From Streptomyces reniochalinae (GTDB lineage Bacteria; Actinomycetota; Actinomycetes; Streptomycetales; Streptomycetaceae), in the NCBI RefSeq assembly GCF_003323735.1, contig NZ_QOIM01000042.1:740780-804779 (forward strand): 64,000 bases of DNA, written 5' to 3'. Under the pieces are notes generated by a model, which ran no database searches, was not told where the DNA came from, and was given only the letters and a program-made list of their open reading frames with translations. How positions within the stretch are numbered: position 1 is the stretch's first letter; each line of letters starts with the position of its first letter. A program made the translations under genes and the position numbers. Below, in pieces: positions 26,901-34,626 of the stretch.

Positions 26901-27195
26901 GCTGGAAGGTGACCTGCCCGGCGTGCTGGGGCAGCAGCCGCTGGAGCGCCTGCTGCGCCGCGTCGACGCCCGGCGCCTTCGCCCGCCGTGAGCCTGTGCC
27001 GGTGCGCTGCCCGTCCGTCCGCTGAGCCGCCATGGCGGGGGCGTACCCACTGCAGAGCGCGAGACCCGCGCCGAGCGCGCCCGTCGTGCCCAGCACGGCC
27101 CGCCTGTCGAGGGGGGCGCGGGCCCGCGGCACCGCGGAGTGATCGGACTGCTCGTATTCGTCGTATCTTCTGCGCTCGTCGATCGGCTCGTGCAT
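23977..27195 (-). CDS. Secreted alpha-N-acetylglucosaminidase, GH89 (NAGLU family)
   Basis: A 1072-residue exo-hydrolase. A Tat signal is visible (LDRRAVLGTTGALGAGLAL, twin Arg at 31-32). An N-terminal alpha/beta domain (GPVAMLMGLHWYLKY) leads to the catalytic barrel, with candidate acid/base E352 in MDLLHEGG and nucleophile E472 in YMPEATHRD, spaced as in characterised GH89 enzymes. A helical domain and, from about residue 740, beta-rich modules including a concanavalin-like C-terminus (residues 890-1072) follow. The ATG at 27195 with GGAGG upstream is chosen over an upstream in-frame start. It removes terminal alpha-linked GlcNAc from mucin- or heparan-like glycans. It lies between a response regulator and a kinase gene. 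Confidence 0.9.
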   Translation of the reverse strand: MHEPIDERRRYDEYEQSDHSAVPRARAPLDRRAVLGTTGALGAGLALCSGYAPAMAAQRTDGQRTGTGSRRAKAPGVDAAQQALQRLLPQHAGQVTFQQIGGPERFEVTGKAGGVRVAGTGPVAMLMGLHWYLKYSCDAHVSWSGSRLDLPATLPAPRAQHAQKATVANRFALNDTHDGYTAPYADWEHWERFLDVLALHGFNEVLVTAGQEAVYHQVLQDFGYSEAQARAWIPAPTHQPWWLLQNMAEYGGPISTALLKKRTDLGKRIVGRMRELGMKPVLPGYFGTVPADFAKRNKGARTVPQGKWSGLDRPPWLDPRTDAFRKVAASFYQHQRKLFGDVDHFKMDLLHEGGDPGDVPVPEAARAVEKALHTARPGATWVILGWQENPRKDLLDGLTAKDRMLIVDGLSDLDKVTDREKDWGGVPYAFGCIPNFGGRTTIGAKTHMWTERFTAWRDKSGSKLVGTCYMPEATHRDAAALELFSELAWREKAVDRGSWFTGYAKLRYGGQDAQADKAMTALRETAYRISSKDGRPHDSVFAARPSLSARSGAYYATHTPAFDLPAFDGAFSALLGVGEGLRSSDAYRYDLTDIGRQVLANRSWTLIPQLEDAYNNKDAATFKKLAALWLKLLELSDDMSGGHRAFLLGPWLQAARAAGSSTTEDAQLERTARALVTTWADRPTADGGHLANYANRDWHGLIRDFHLPQWKAFLDDLTDALEQNRAPKKFDWYAQEEPWTRKTNDYPTRAASDPYATATRVRDVLAKAPYQASLKVIAEPRAVPPGEPCTVRAEYRNENGLSATGNVDVTLRGLDGAEAQDPTSHRAIEPGGSATVRWRVPTGAKRALRDPLDALEYTVEVLSGPSGQDRVATSRSDRLYRAGPLPDGVRTVTTNDAVFGHLDGRWAIDGAGADLWKATAEFGALYRPGALADGATVTLKVVSQENSGPWARAGIVVRNRLADAASGGFVNLAATPASGVVLSWDSDGDGTLDTYRQITGVTAPVTLRLSRSGRSFTGELSTDDGKNWRTVSTVEVPGASGSQDAGAFMTATNGGGTARGLAEFAGWKTGKR

Positions 27196-27271
27196 GGGGG
27201 CGCCTCCACCTGAGGGGTGTTCTGCCGTATGTGACCAAAGACACGTACGGTGAGGCACGGTAACGAAGCGG

Positions 27272-27919
27272 TCAGCCTCGGTCGAGGTAGGCGAGCACGG
27301 CGAGTACGCGCCGGTTGTCGTCGTCGGAGGGCGGCAGGCCCAGCTTTCCGAAGATGTTCGAGGTGTGTTTGGCGACGGCCCGCTCGGTGACGACCAGCTG
27401 TGCCGCGATGGCCGCGTTCGATCTGCCCTGCGCCATCAGCTCCATCACCTCCTTCTCGCGCGCCGTCAGGTTCCCCATCGGCGCGTCCTGCGAGCGCCGC
27501 GTCAGCAGCTGCTGGATCACCTGCGGGTCCATCGCCGTACCGCCCGCGGAGACCCGCCGTACGGCGTCCACGAACTGGTCGGCGTCGAACACCCGGTCCT
27601 TGAGCAGGTAGCCCACGCCGCCGTTCCCGTCCGCCAGCAGCTCGCGCGCGTACAGCTGCTCGACGTGCTGGGAGAGGACCAGCACCGGCAGCCCCGGACG
27701 CTTGCGGCGCGCCTCCAGCGCGCACTGGAGCCCCTCGTCCGTGAACGACGGCGGCAGCCGTACGTCCACCACGGCCACGTCGGGCTCCAGCTGGGCGAGC
27801 GCCCGGCTCAGTTCGGGGCCGTTGTCGACCGCCGCCGCGATCTCGAAGTCGAACGCCTCCAGCATGCGGACGAGCCCGTCCCTGAGCAGGAAGAGGTCCT
27901 CAGCGATCACGACACGCAC
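27272..27919 (-). CDS. LuxR-type response regulator
   Basis: A 215-residue response regulator. The receiver domain has the acidic residues in VVIAED, the phospho-acceptor in VAVVDVRLPP and the Lys in YLLKDRV. The LuxR HTH contains LTAREKEVMELMAQGRSNAA and AVAKHTSNIFGKL. The GTG at 27919 is preferred because GGAG lies six bases upstream; a TTG four codons earlier would overlap that site. The receiver type (VRVVIAED...LLRDGLVR) usually travels with kinases like the one at 22785-23906. It is 76 bases upstream of the GH89 gene and may control it. Confidence 0.9.
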   Translation of the reverse strand: MRVVIAEDLFLLRDGLVRMLEAFDFEIAAAVDNGPELSRALAQLEPDVAVVDVRLPPSFTDEGLQCALEARRKRPGLPVLVLSQHVEQLYARELLADGNGGVGYLLKDRVFDADQFVDAVRRVSAGGTAMDPQVIQQLLTRRSQDAPMGNLTAREKEVMELMAQGRSNAAIAAQLVVTERAVAKHTSNIFGKLGLPPSDDDNRRVLAVLAYLDRG

Positions 27920-28166
27920 GGAAAACTCCAAACACGGTGGCCGGCTGGGCCGTATGGCGGTGGAGCCACGAATCTACCCGTACGGGCCCGTCGGGGCCCC
28001 CGGGTCCGGTCGGAGCGGGGGCCCCTTGTGCGGTGCGCTGTGGCGCGGTGCGGTGCGGCGCACCGGCTGCCGAGCCGGGGCTCAGCGGCCCAGCCGCCCA
28101 GCGGCCCGCCGGCTCAGCAGCCGGGGCAGCGGCCCAGCGGCCGGGGCAGTGGGCTCGGCAGTGGGC

Positions 28167-29213
28167 TCAGCCGATGACGTCGCGTATCCAGTCGCTGTGC
28201 TCGGCGACGCTCGGGTAGATGTCGGGCGTCGAGGCGCAGTCACCGACCGACCGGCTCGTCACACCGGCCAGCTGCCAGCGGCCCGCCACCTCGGTGAGCG
28301 CGGGCGCGCCGGAGTCGCCTCCGCACGTTCCGGCCTCGCCGCCCGGATTGTCGGTGCAAAAGTCGCCCTCGCGGATGCCCCAGGCGTCCCCGTCCGTCTC
28401 GTTGGAGGCGCACTTGGGCGTGTCGGGGGAGAGCACCGGCAGGTCGATCTCGCGGTGCTTGACGGGCAGCTGCGAGGGGTCGTTCCCCGTCGCCTTGGTG
28501 TAGCCCCATCCGGTGGCCTTGACGGTGTCGCCGGCCGCCGGGGTCCGGGAAGCCAGCGGAGCGGGCTCCTTGGAGACCTCGGTGGAGAGCTGGACCAGCG
28601 CGAGGTCGTGCGCGCTGCCCTCCTCGTCCGCGTGCCGGTAGTCCGGGTGCACCACGAACTTCTCCACCTGGGCGACCTCGCCGCCCTCGGTGCGGTCCAG
28701 GGAGCCGATCCGCACGTGGTAGGCGCTCGGGTCCTCAGGCGTGTCGGCGGTGACGCAGTGCGCGGCCGTCAGCACCCAGTCGGCGGCGATCAGGGTGCCG
28801 CCGCAGTAGTGGCCGTCCGGATCGTCGCCGCGCTGCTTTTGGAGGGAGGCGATGAACGAGTAGTCCTCGGCCGACTCGTGGCCACCGATGATCTTCGTCT
28901 GGTTTCCGGGGTCTTTGCCCGCGTCCGCCGGCTGGGCCGCGTAGGCGGTCGTGCCCGCCGCGGCGAGCCCCAGGGAGAGAGCAGGCGTGAGCACCGTGCG
29001 TGCGAGGCGCCGTGTGAAGGCGTGCTGGTGGTACCTGATGAGCTTGTCCCTTCTGCTTCCTCTTCGGCCCGCCGCCGTCCGCGGGCAGCCGCCGCTGCTC
29101 CGGCGCCGGGGGCTGGGGGATGGGCGCGGGGCCGCCCGGGGACGACGAGGCGCGGCGCCCGGTCTCCCCTGGGCACCGTCGGTGCCGTTCGCCTCACCAG
29201 ATGACACAAGCAT
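28167..29213 (-). CDS. Secreted S1 (chymotrypsin-fold) serine protease; start uncertain
   Basis: The triad is visible: His in LTAAHC, Asp in HDLALVQL, Ser in GTCGGDSGAP; six Cys could form three disulfides. The residue at chymotrypsin position 189 is Gly, not Asp, so trypsin-like specificity is not expected. A signal peptide (ending in GTTAYA) and a short propeptide precede the mature start IIGGHES. The only in-frame canonical starts before the signal peptide are ATG 29213 and GTG 29207 (the latter six bases after GGGGAG). They add about 55 Arg/Pro/Gly-rich residues, odd for a secreted protein. A later start at a rare codon near 29036, after GAAGGGA, is possible. Confidence 0.85.
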   Translation of the reverse strand: MLVSSGEANGTDGAQGRPGAAPRRPRAAPRPSPSPRRRSSGGCPRTAAGRRGSRRDKLIRYHQHAFTRRLARTVLTPALSLGLAAAGTTAYAAQPADAGKDPGNQTKIIGGHESAEDYSFIASLQKQRGDDPDGHYCGGTLIAADWVLTAAHCVTADTPEDPSAYHVRIGSLDRTEGGEVAQVEKFVVHPDYRHADEEGSAHDLALVQLSTEVSKEPAPLASRTPAAGDTVKATGWGYTKATGNDPSQLPVKHREIDLPVLSPDTPKCASNETDGDAWGIREGDFCTDNPGGEAGTCGGDSGAPALTEVAGRWQLAGVTSRSVGDCASTPDIYPSVAEHSDWIRDVIG

Positions 29214-29570
29214 CTCCCCGTCAGATGTGGCACTCCCATCTCATCGCGCTCAACTCTTGTGTGTCCACAGCTTTTTGACCGCCGACGGCGCACCGGGGGC
29301 GCCTCGCCGCGGCGGACAGGGCGGCGGTGCCGCCCTGTCCCTGCCTCCGCGCTCCGCGACCGGCCCGGAAGCCCGGATCCACGCCGTGCGCGGGGCTGCC
29401 GTCGGGTAGGCTTGCCGACCGGTACCGCACGTCCGAGCGACGCGGAGAGAGGGAGGTGAGAAGCATTTCCGCTGTGACAGGCACCGTGCTCTCGCCCCGC
29501 ACCGGGCGGCCCGCGACGCGCTGAGCGGACGCCGGGGACAGCGGGAGCGCTGAGATCCGGAAAGGCTCCC
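29214..29570. other. Divergent intergenic region
   Basis: This gap separates the protease gene (leftward) from the PrmC-like gene (rightward) and must hold both promoters. No conserved box, hairpin or RNA is recognised. A 22-codon frame from GTG 29456 exists, but its ribosome site abuts the start codon. Confidence 0.4.
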
Positions 29571-30374
29571 ATGCACGCTCGATCCGACGACTTCCCCCTG
29601 GCCGAGACCGACCTGGTCCTACGGCTCCGCACCGCGGGCTGCGTCTTCGCCGAGGACGAGGCCCGCCTGCTGCGGCAGACCGCACGCGACACGGCCGAAC
29701 TCGATGCCATGGCCGCCCGGCGCATCGCCGGGCACCCCCTCGAACACGTACTGGGCTGGGCGTGGTTCGCCGGCCTGCGCGTCGCCGTCGAACCGGGCGT
29801 CTTCGTGCCCCGGCGCCGTACGGAATTCCTCGTACGGTGCGCGGCCGACGCCGCCCCCACCGCGACGCCGCCCCTCGTCGTGGACCTGTGCTGCGGCACG
29901 GGCGCCGTGGGCGCCGCGGTCCTCGCGGCGCTGTCGGACCGCGGAGAACTGCACGCCGCCGACATCGACCCGGCCGCCGTGCGCTGCGCCCGCCGGAACC
30001 TGGCCCGCGCGGGCGGACACGTCCACCAGGGCGACCTGTTCGCCGCGCTGCCACCCGCGCTGCGCGGACGGGTGCACGTGCTGACGGCGAACGTCCCCTA
30101 CGTGCCGACCGGGGAGATACCGCTCCTCCCGCCCGAGGCCCGCGACCACGAGCCCCGCCCCGCCCTCGACGGCGGACCCGACGGGCTCGCCCTGCTGCGC
30201 CGCGTCGCCGCCGACGCCGCCGCGTGGCTCGCCCCCGGCGGAGCGCTGCTGACCGAGACCGGCACCCGGCAGGCCGAGCCGGCCGCCCGGCTGCTGGCGG
30301 CGGCCGGTCTGACGCCGACCGTCGCGGAGGACCCCGACCTGCACGCGACGGTCCTCACGGCCCGGCGCCCATGA
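29571..30374 (+). CDS. PrmC/HemK-like protein N5-glutamine methyltransferase
   Basis: A 267-residue class-I methyltransferase. A short N-terminal helical domain (GHPLEHVLGWAWFAGLRVAV, with VFVPRRRTE) is followed by the SAM site LVVDLCCGTGAVG and the catalytic motif written NVPYVP, a variant of NPPY. PrmC-type enzymes methylate the GGQ glutamine of release factors, but this paralogue class in Streptomyces is annotated only as putative. The housekeeping prmC normally sits next to prfA, which is absent here, so a different substrate is possible. It converges with the next gene with six bases between stops. Confidence 0.85.
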   Translation: MHARSDDFPLAETDLVLRLRTAGCVFAEDEARLLRQTARDTAELDAMAARRIAGHPLEHVLGWAWFAGLRVAVEPGVFVPRRRTEFLVRCAADAAPTATPPLVVDLCCGTGAVGAAVLAALSDRGELHAADIDPAAVRCARRNLARAGGHVHQGDLFAALPPALRGRVHVLTANVPYVPTGEIPLLPPEARDHEPRPALDGGPDGLALLRRVAADAAAWLAPGGALLTETGTRQAEPAARLLAAAGLTPTVAEDPDLHATVLTARRP

Positions 30375-30380
30375 TCCCCG

Positions 30381-31301
30381 TCACTCCAGGGGCGGCAGTT
30401 GCTCCTGGGCGCGGTGCAGGACCGAGGTGACGGCCTCCGCGAAGCGGGCCCCGCACGGGTGGTCACGGTCGCCGCCCGTGCGGGCCGTCTCCAGCAGGGC
30501 GTCGAGGGCCCGGCCGAAGGAGACGGCGGGTTCCTCCTCGCGGAGCGGGAGTTCGGCGATCCCCGGTGCGCCCCGCACCTCAGCGGTGACCCCGGCGGCC
30601 GCCGGGGTCACCGAGTGGCTGAGCGTGCATGTGCTGGAGGCGCCGGAGGCGTGCCGCAGCACCAGGTGCACGGTGTCGCCCACCCCGCCGCGGGCGGCGG
30701 TCACGCTCTCGGCCTCGCCGAGCAGCGGCAGCAGTACGGACAGCGCGTGCGGGCCGACGTCCCACAGCGCGCCCTTCTCGCGCCGCCAGGGCGAGGCGGT
30801 GTAGGGGGAGTCGGCGCCGCCGAAGACAGGGGAGAGCCAGTCGGCCCGCCCCACCTGCCAGTCTCCCGCGGACCGCGCGCGGAAGGTCTCTCCCCGGCGG
30901 GCCGTCTCGCGGAGCCAGTCGCCGGTCGTGTCGGAGAAGTGCAGGGTGAAGAAGACGACGCAGCCGACGCCGCCTCGCTCGACCGCCTCGGTCACCGCGC
31001 GCGCCGCCTCGGGTGTCGTGGCGACGGGTTTGTCGAGCAGCAGGTGGCAGCCGGAGTCGGCGGCGCGCACGGCGAGTGGGGCCTGCACGTCGGGCGGCAG
31101 GGCGATGGCCACCGCGTCGCAGTCCGCGAACAGCGCGTCGATGTCGGCGTAGGCCCGGGTGCCGAGCTGCTGGGCGAGGGCGCCGGTGGGCTCCGCGCGG
31201 CGCCCCCAGACGCCGACGAGGTCCACGTCCTGGTGAGCGGCGAGCGCGGGCCCGTGGGTGCGCTGTGCCCATGGCCCGGTGCCGAGGAGTCCGCATTTCA
31301 T
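30381..31301 (-). CDS. Gfo/Idh/MocA-family oxidoreductase
   Basis: A 306-residue NAD(P)-dependent dehydrogenase. The Rossmann start is MKCGLLGTGPWAQRTHGPAL. The catalytic-lysine motif is LLLDKPVATTPEAARA. The C-terminal alpha/beta domain has GGADSPYTASPWRREKGALW and DVGPHALSVLLPL, in which the His is typical of the active site. The family oxidises sugars or inositols. There is no sugar operon around it, so the substrate is open. Confidence 0.88.
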   Translation of the reverse strand: MKCGLLGTGPWAQRTHGPALAAHQDVDLVGVWGRRAEPTGALAQQLGTRAYADIDALFADCDAVAIALPPDVQAPLAVRAADSGCHLLLDKPVATTPEAARAVTEAVERGGVGCVVFFTLHFSDTTGDWLRETARRGETFRARSAGDWQVGRADWLSPVFGGADSPYTASPWRREKGALWDVGPHALSVLLPLLGEAESVTAARGGVGDTVHLVLRHASGASSTCTLSHSVTPAAAGVTAEVRGAPGIAELPLREEEPAVSFGRALDALLETARTGGDRDHPCGARFAEAVTSVLHRAQEQLPPLE

Positions 31302-31580
31302 GTCCGCAGCGTAGGAGAGGCCCGCCCCGCGGGGGAGAGGGTGTCGGCGGCGGCCCCGGCACGCCGCGGGGTGCGCGTCCGTACGGGGGAGCGCCGCGTT
31401 GCCCCATCAGTGCCGACTATCGCCCCTCACGTGTGCACGCCCGGTGCGTCCCGTGGCCGTCGCCGCCGCCCCGCGCCATCGTGACGCCGGGCCGGGACCG
31501 GTCCGGTCCCCGGTCGGGAACGAAAGCCGGGTCCGACGCCCGGTCGGAGCGGCCGGGGCCGAGTGAGGGAGACGGACGTC

Positions 31581-33047
31581 ATGGCGGAGCTGTTCATCGA
31601 CGGGGAGTGGCGGCAGGCCGCGGCGGGCGGGCGGCGGGAGGTGGTCAACCCGTTCGACGCCTCCGTGATCACGACGGTCGACGAGGCGGACGAGACCGAT
31701 GTCGACATGGCGGTACGGGCCGCCAAGCGGGCCTTCGAGCGGGAGGAGTGGGCCGGTGCCCCCACCCGGCGCCGCGCTGACGTGCTCCACCGCGTCCACG
31801 ATCTCCTCCTGCGCGACCAGGAGGAGATCGCCCGCACCGAGACCCTCGACACGGGCAAGACGCTGGCCGAGGCCCGTATCGACATCGAGGACGTGGCCAA
31901 CGCCTTCCGCTACTTCGCGGAGCTCGCGGGCAAGGACGGCGGACGGGTGGTGGACGTCGGCCCCGATGTGCTCAGCCGCGTCGTGTACCACCCGGTCGGA
32001 GTGTGCGCGCTGATCGCACCGTGGAACTATCCGCTGCTCCAGGCGTCCTGGAAGGTCGCCCCCGCGCTGGCCGCGGGCAACACCTTCGTCCTCAAGCCGA
32101 GCGAGACGACGCCGCTGTCCACGCTCGCCATGGTCCGCCTCATCGCGGAGGCGGGCGCACCGCCCGGGGTCGCCAACCTGGTGCTCGGCTCCGGCGCGAG
32201 CGTGGGCGCCGCGATGACCGCGCACCCCGAGGTGGACCTGGTCTCCTTCACCGGCGGGCTGTCCACCGGGCGGCGGATCATGGAGAGCGTGGCGCCCGGG
32301 GTGAAGAACCTGGCGCTGGAGCTGGGCGGCAAGAACCCGAACGTGGTCTTCGAGGACGCCGACTTCGACGCGGCGCTCGACTACGCGCTGGACGCCGCGT
32401 TCCTGCACTCGGGCCAGGTCTGCTCGGCCGGCTCCCGGCTGATCGTCCAGGAGGGCCTGCACGACAGGTTCGTGGAGGAGCTGGGCGCCAGGGCCGCCGC
32501 CATCCGGCTGGGCAACGGCCTCGAGCCGATGACCGAGTCGGGGCCGCTGTCCTCGGCAGAGCACCGGGCCAAGGTGGAAGGCTATCTGGAGATCGCCCGC
32601 GAGGAGGGGGCCCGGCTGGTTACGGGGGGCCGCCGACCCGACGATCCCGAACTCGCCGACGGCTTCTTCCTGCTGCCGACCGTCTTCGCCGACTGCGACC
32701 GCTCGATGCGCATCGTCCAGGAGGAGGTGTTCGGGCCCGTCGTCACCGTCGAGCGGTTCCGCACCGAGGACGAGGCCGTCGAGCTGGCCAACGACACCCG
32801 CTACGGCCTGGCGGGCGGGGTGTGGACCAGCGACGCGAGCCGCGCCCAGCGGGTCGCGAACCGGCTGCGGCACGGCACGGTCTGGATCAACGACTTCCAC
32901 CCGTACGTGCCGCAGGCCGAATGGGGCGGCTTCGGTCGCTCCGGCATCGGCCGAGAGCTGGGCCCGACCGGTCTGCGCGAGTACCAGGAGGCCAAGCACA
33001 TCTACCAGAACCTCAGGCCGGGCCCCTCCGGCTGGTTCAAGGGCTGA
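31581..33047 (+). CDS. Aldehyde dehydrogenase (probable betaine aldehyde dehydrogenase)
   Basis: A 488-residue NAD(P)-dependent aldehyde dehydrogenase. Visible motifs are PWNYPLLQASWKVAPALAAG, LKPSETTPLS, the catalytic-Glu segment LELGGKNPNVVFEDADF and the nucleophile Cys in HSGQVCSAGSR. The ATG at 31581 is preferred over GTG 31563 because GGGAG lies eight to ten bases upstream. It is the first gene of an operon with a choline-oxidase-like enzyme and an APC permease, which supports oxidation of betaine aldehyde to glycine betaine, an osmoprotectant. Confidence 0.88.
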   Translation: MAELFIDGEWRQAAAGGRREVVNPFDASVITTVDEADETDVDMAVRAAKRAFEREEWAGAPTRRRADVLHRVHDLLLRDQEEIARTETLDTGKTLAEARIDIEDVANAFRYFAELAGKDGGRVVDVGPDVLSRVVYHPVGVCALIAPWNYPLLQASWKVAPALAAGNTFVLKPSETTPLSTLAMVRLIAEAGAPPGVANLVLGSGASVGAAMTAHPEVDLVSFTGGLSTGRRIMESVAPGVKNLALELGGKNPNVVFEDADFDAALDYALDAAFLHSGQVCSAGSRLIVQEGLHDRFVEELGARAAAIRLGNGLEPMTESGPLSSAEHRAKVEGYLEIAREEGARLVTGGRRPDDPELADGFFLLPTVFADCDRSMRIVQEEVFGPVVTVERFRTEDEAVELANDTRYGLAGGVWTSDASRAQRVANRLRHGTVWINDFHPYVPQAEWGGFGRSGIGRELGPTGLREYQEAKHIYQNLRPGPSGWFKG

Positions 33048-33075
33048 GGGGCGCCGGGTGGACGAGGAGCACCTC

Positions 33076-34626
33076 ATGAGCGAGAGCGCGTACGACTACG
33101 TCATCGTCGGCGGCGGCACCGCGGGCTGCGTGCTGGCGGCGCGGCTGACCGAGGACCCCGACTGCCGGGTCTGCGTCATCGAGGGCGGGCCCAGCGACGT
33201 CGGCGACGAGAACGTGCTGCGGCTGCGCAACTGGATCAACCTGCTGGAGACCGAGTACGACTACGGCTACACCACCACAGAGCAGCCGCGCGGCAACTCG
33301 CACATCGTCCACTCGCGCGCCCGGGTGCTGGGCGGCTGCTCCTCGCACAACACCCTCATCAGCTTCCTGCCCTTCCCTGAGGATCTGGACGAGTGGGTGG
33401 CCAAGGGGTGCGCGGGCTGGGACCCGGTCACGATCCTGCCCTACAGGCACCGGCTGAAGAACCACATCGTGCCCGTCGGCGAGGAGGACCAAAACCCGAT
33501 CGCCCGGGACTTCGTGACCGCCGCCGCCGAGGCGCTCGGCGTGCCCGTCATCGAGGACTTCAACCGCGCCCCCTTCCCCGAGGGCGCCGGGTTCTTCTCC
33601 CTCGCCTACGACCCGGCGACGAACAAGCGTTCCTCGGCCTCGGTCGCCTACCTGCACCCCGTCATGGACCGGCCCAACCTGACGCTGAAGCTCCTCACGT
33701 GGGCGTACAGGCTGGAGCCCGACCCGGCAGGACGGCTCACCCGCGTCGCCGTCCGGTACGAGGACGGCTCCACCGGCACCGTGCACGCCGAGCGCGAACT
33801 GCTGCTGTGCGCGGGCGCGGTGGACACGCCCAGGCTGCTGCTCCACTCCGGCGTCGGACCCGCCGACGAGCTGCGCGCGCTCGGCATCGACGTCCGGGCC
33901 GACCTGCCGGGGGTGGGGGAGAACCTGCTCGACCACCCCGAGTCGGTGATCGTCTGGGAGACCAGGGAGCCGCTGCCGCCCAACTCGGCCATGGACTCCG
34001 ATGCCGGGCTCTTCGTCCGCCGCGACCCCGGCCGGCCCAGACCCGACCTGATGTTCCACTTCTACCAGGTGCCTTTCACCGTCAACACCGAACGCCTCGG
34101 CTACCCCGCCGTCCCGCACGGCGTGTGCATGACGCCGAACGTGCCGCGCGCCCGCTCCACCGGACGGATGTGGCTGCGCAGCGCCGACCCGGCCGTGCAC
34201 CCGGCCCTGGACTTCCGCTACTTCACCGACCCTGAGGGCCACGACGAGCGCACCCTCGTCGACGGGCTGCGCATGGCCCGCGAGGTGGCGGCCACCGCAC
34301 CGCTGCGCGACTGGCTGTTCCGTGAGGTCGCCCCCGGCCTGAACCTGGTCACCGATCAGGAGCTGTCCGACTACGGGCGGCGCGCCGCGCACACCGTCTA
34401 CCACCCGGCGGGCACCTGCCGGATGGGCGCCGCCGACGACCCCTGGGCCGTCGTCGACCCCGAACTGCGGCTGCGCGGCCTGGAAGGCGTCCGCGTCGTC
34501 GACGCCTCCGTCTTCCCGACCCTGCCCTCCGTCAACCCGATGGTGACCGTGCTGCTCGCCGCCGAGCGCGCCGCCGACCTGCTCACCGGGCGCCCGGGCC
34601 CCGAACCGGACGGGAGCGAACGGTGA
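33076..34626 (+). CDS. GMC oxidoreductase, choline-oxidase type
   Basis: A 516-residue flavoprotein. The FAD motif is YVIVGGGTAGCVLAARL. Residues that define choline oxidase are present: the His that links FAD covalently (H91 in GGCSSHN), Glu in DHPESV (binds trimethylammonium), His in MFHFYQVPF, the catalytic His in VYHPAGTC and Asn in SVNPMVTV. This favours choline oxidase (O2 as acceptor) over membrane BetA, though activity is inferred. The ATG at 33076 follows GAGGAG by seven bases. It overlaps the permease start by one base (TGATG). Confidence 0.88.
   Translation: MSESAYDYVIVGGGTAGCVLAARLTEDPDCRVCVIEGGPSDVGDENVLRLRNWINLLETEYDYGYTTTEQPRGNSHIVHSRARVLGGCSSHNTLISFLPFPEDLDEWVAKGCAGWDPVTILPYRHRLKNHIVPVGEEDQNPIARDFVTAAAEALGVPVIEDFNRAPFPEGAGFFSLAYDPATNKRSSASVAYLHPVMDRPNLTLKLLTWAYRLEPDPAGRLTRVAVRYEDGSTGTVHAERELLLCAGAVDTPRLLLHSGVGPADELRALGIDVRADLPGVGENLLDHPESVIVWETREPLPPNSAMDSDAGLFVRRDPGRPRPDLMFHFYQVPFTVNTERLGYPAVPHGVCMTPNVPRARSTGRMWLRSADPAVHPALDFRYFTDPEGHDERTLVDGLRMAREVAATAPLRDWLFREVAPGLNLVTDQELSDYGRRAAHTVYHPAGTCRMGAADDPWAVVDPELRLRGLEGVRVVDASVFPTLPSVNPMVTVLLAAERAADLLTGRPGPEPDGSER

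Noticed and set aside
29456..29524. A 22-codon frame (VRSISAVTGTVLSPRTGR) as a leader peptide before the PrmC-like gene
   Set aside because: The GGGAGG motif abuts the GTG, leaving no spacing, and there is no attenuator-like structure after it.
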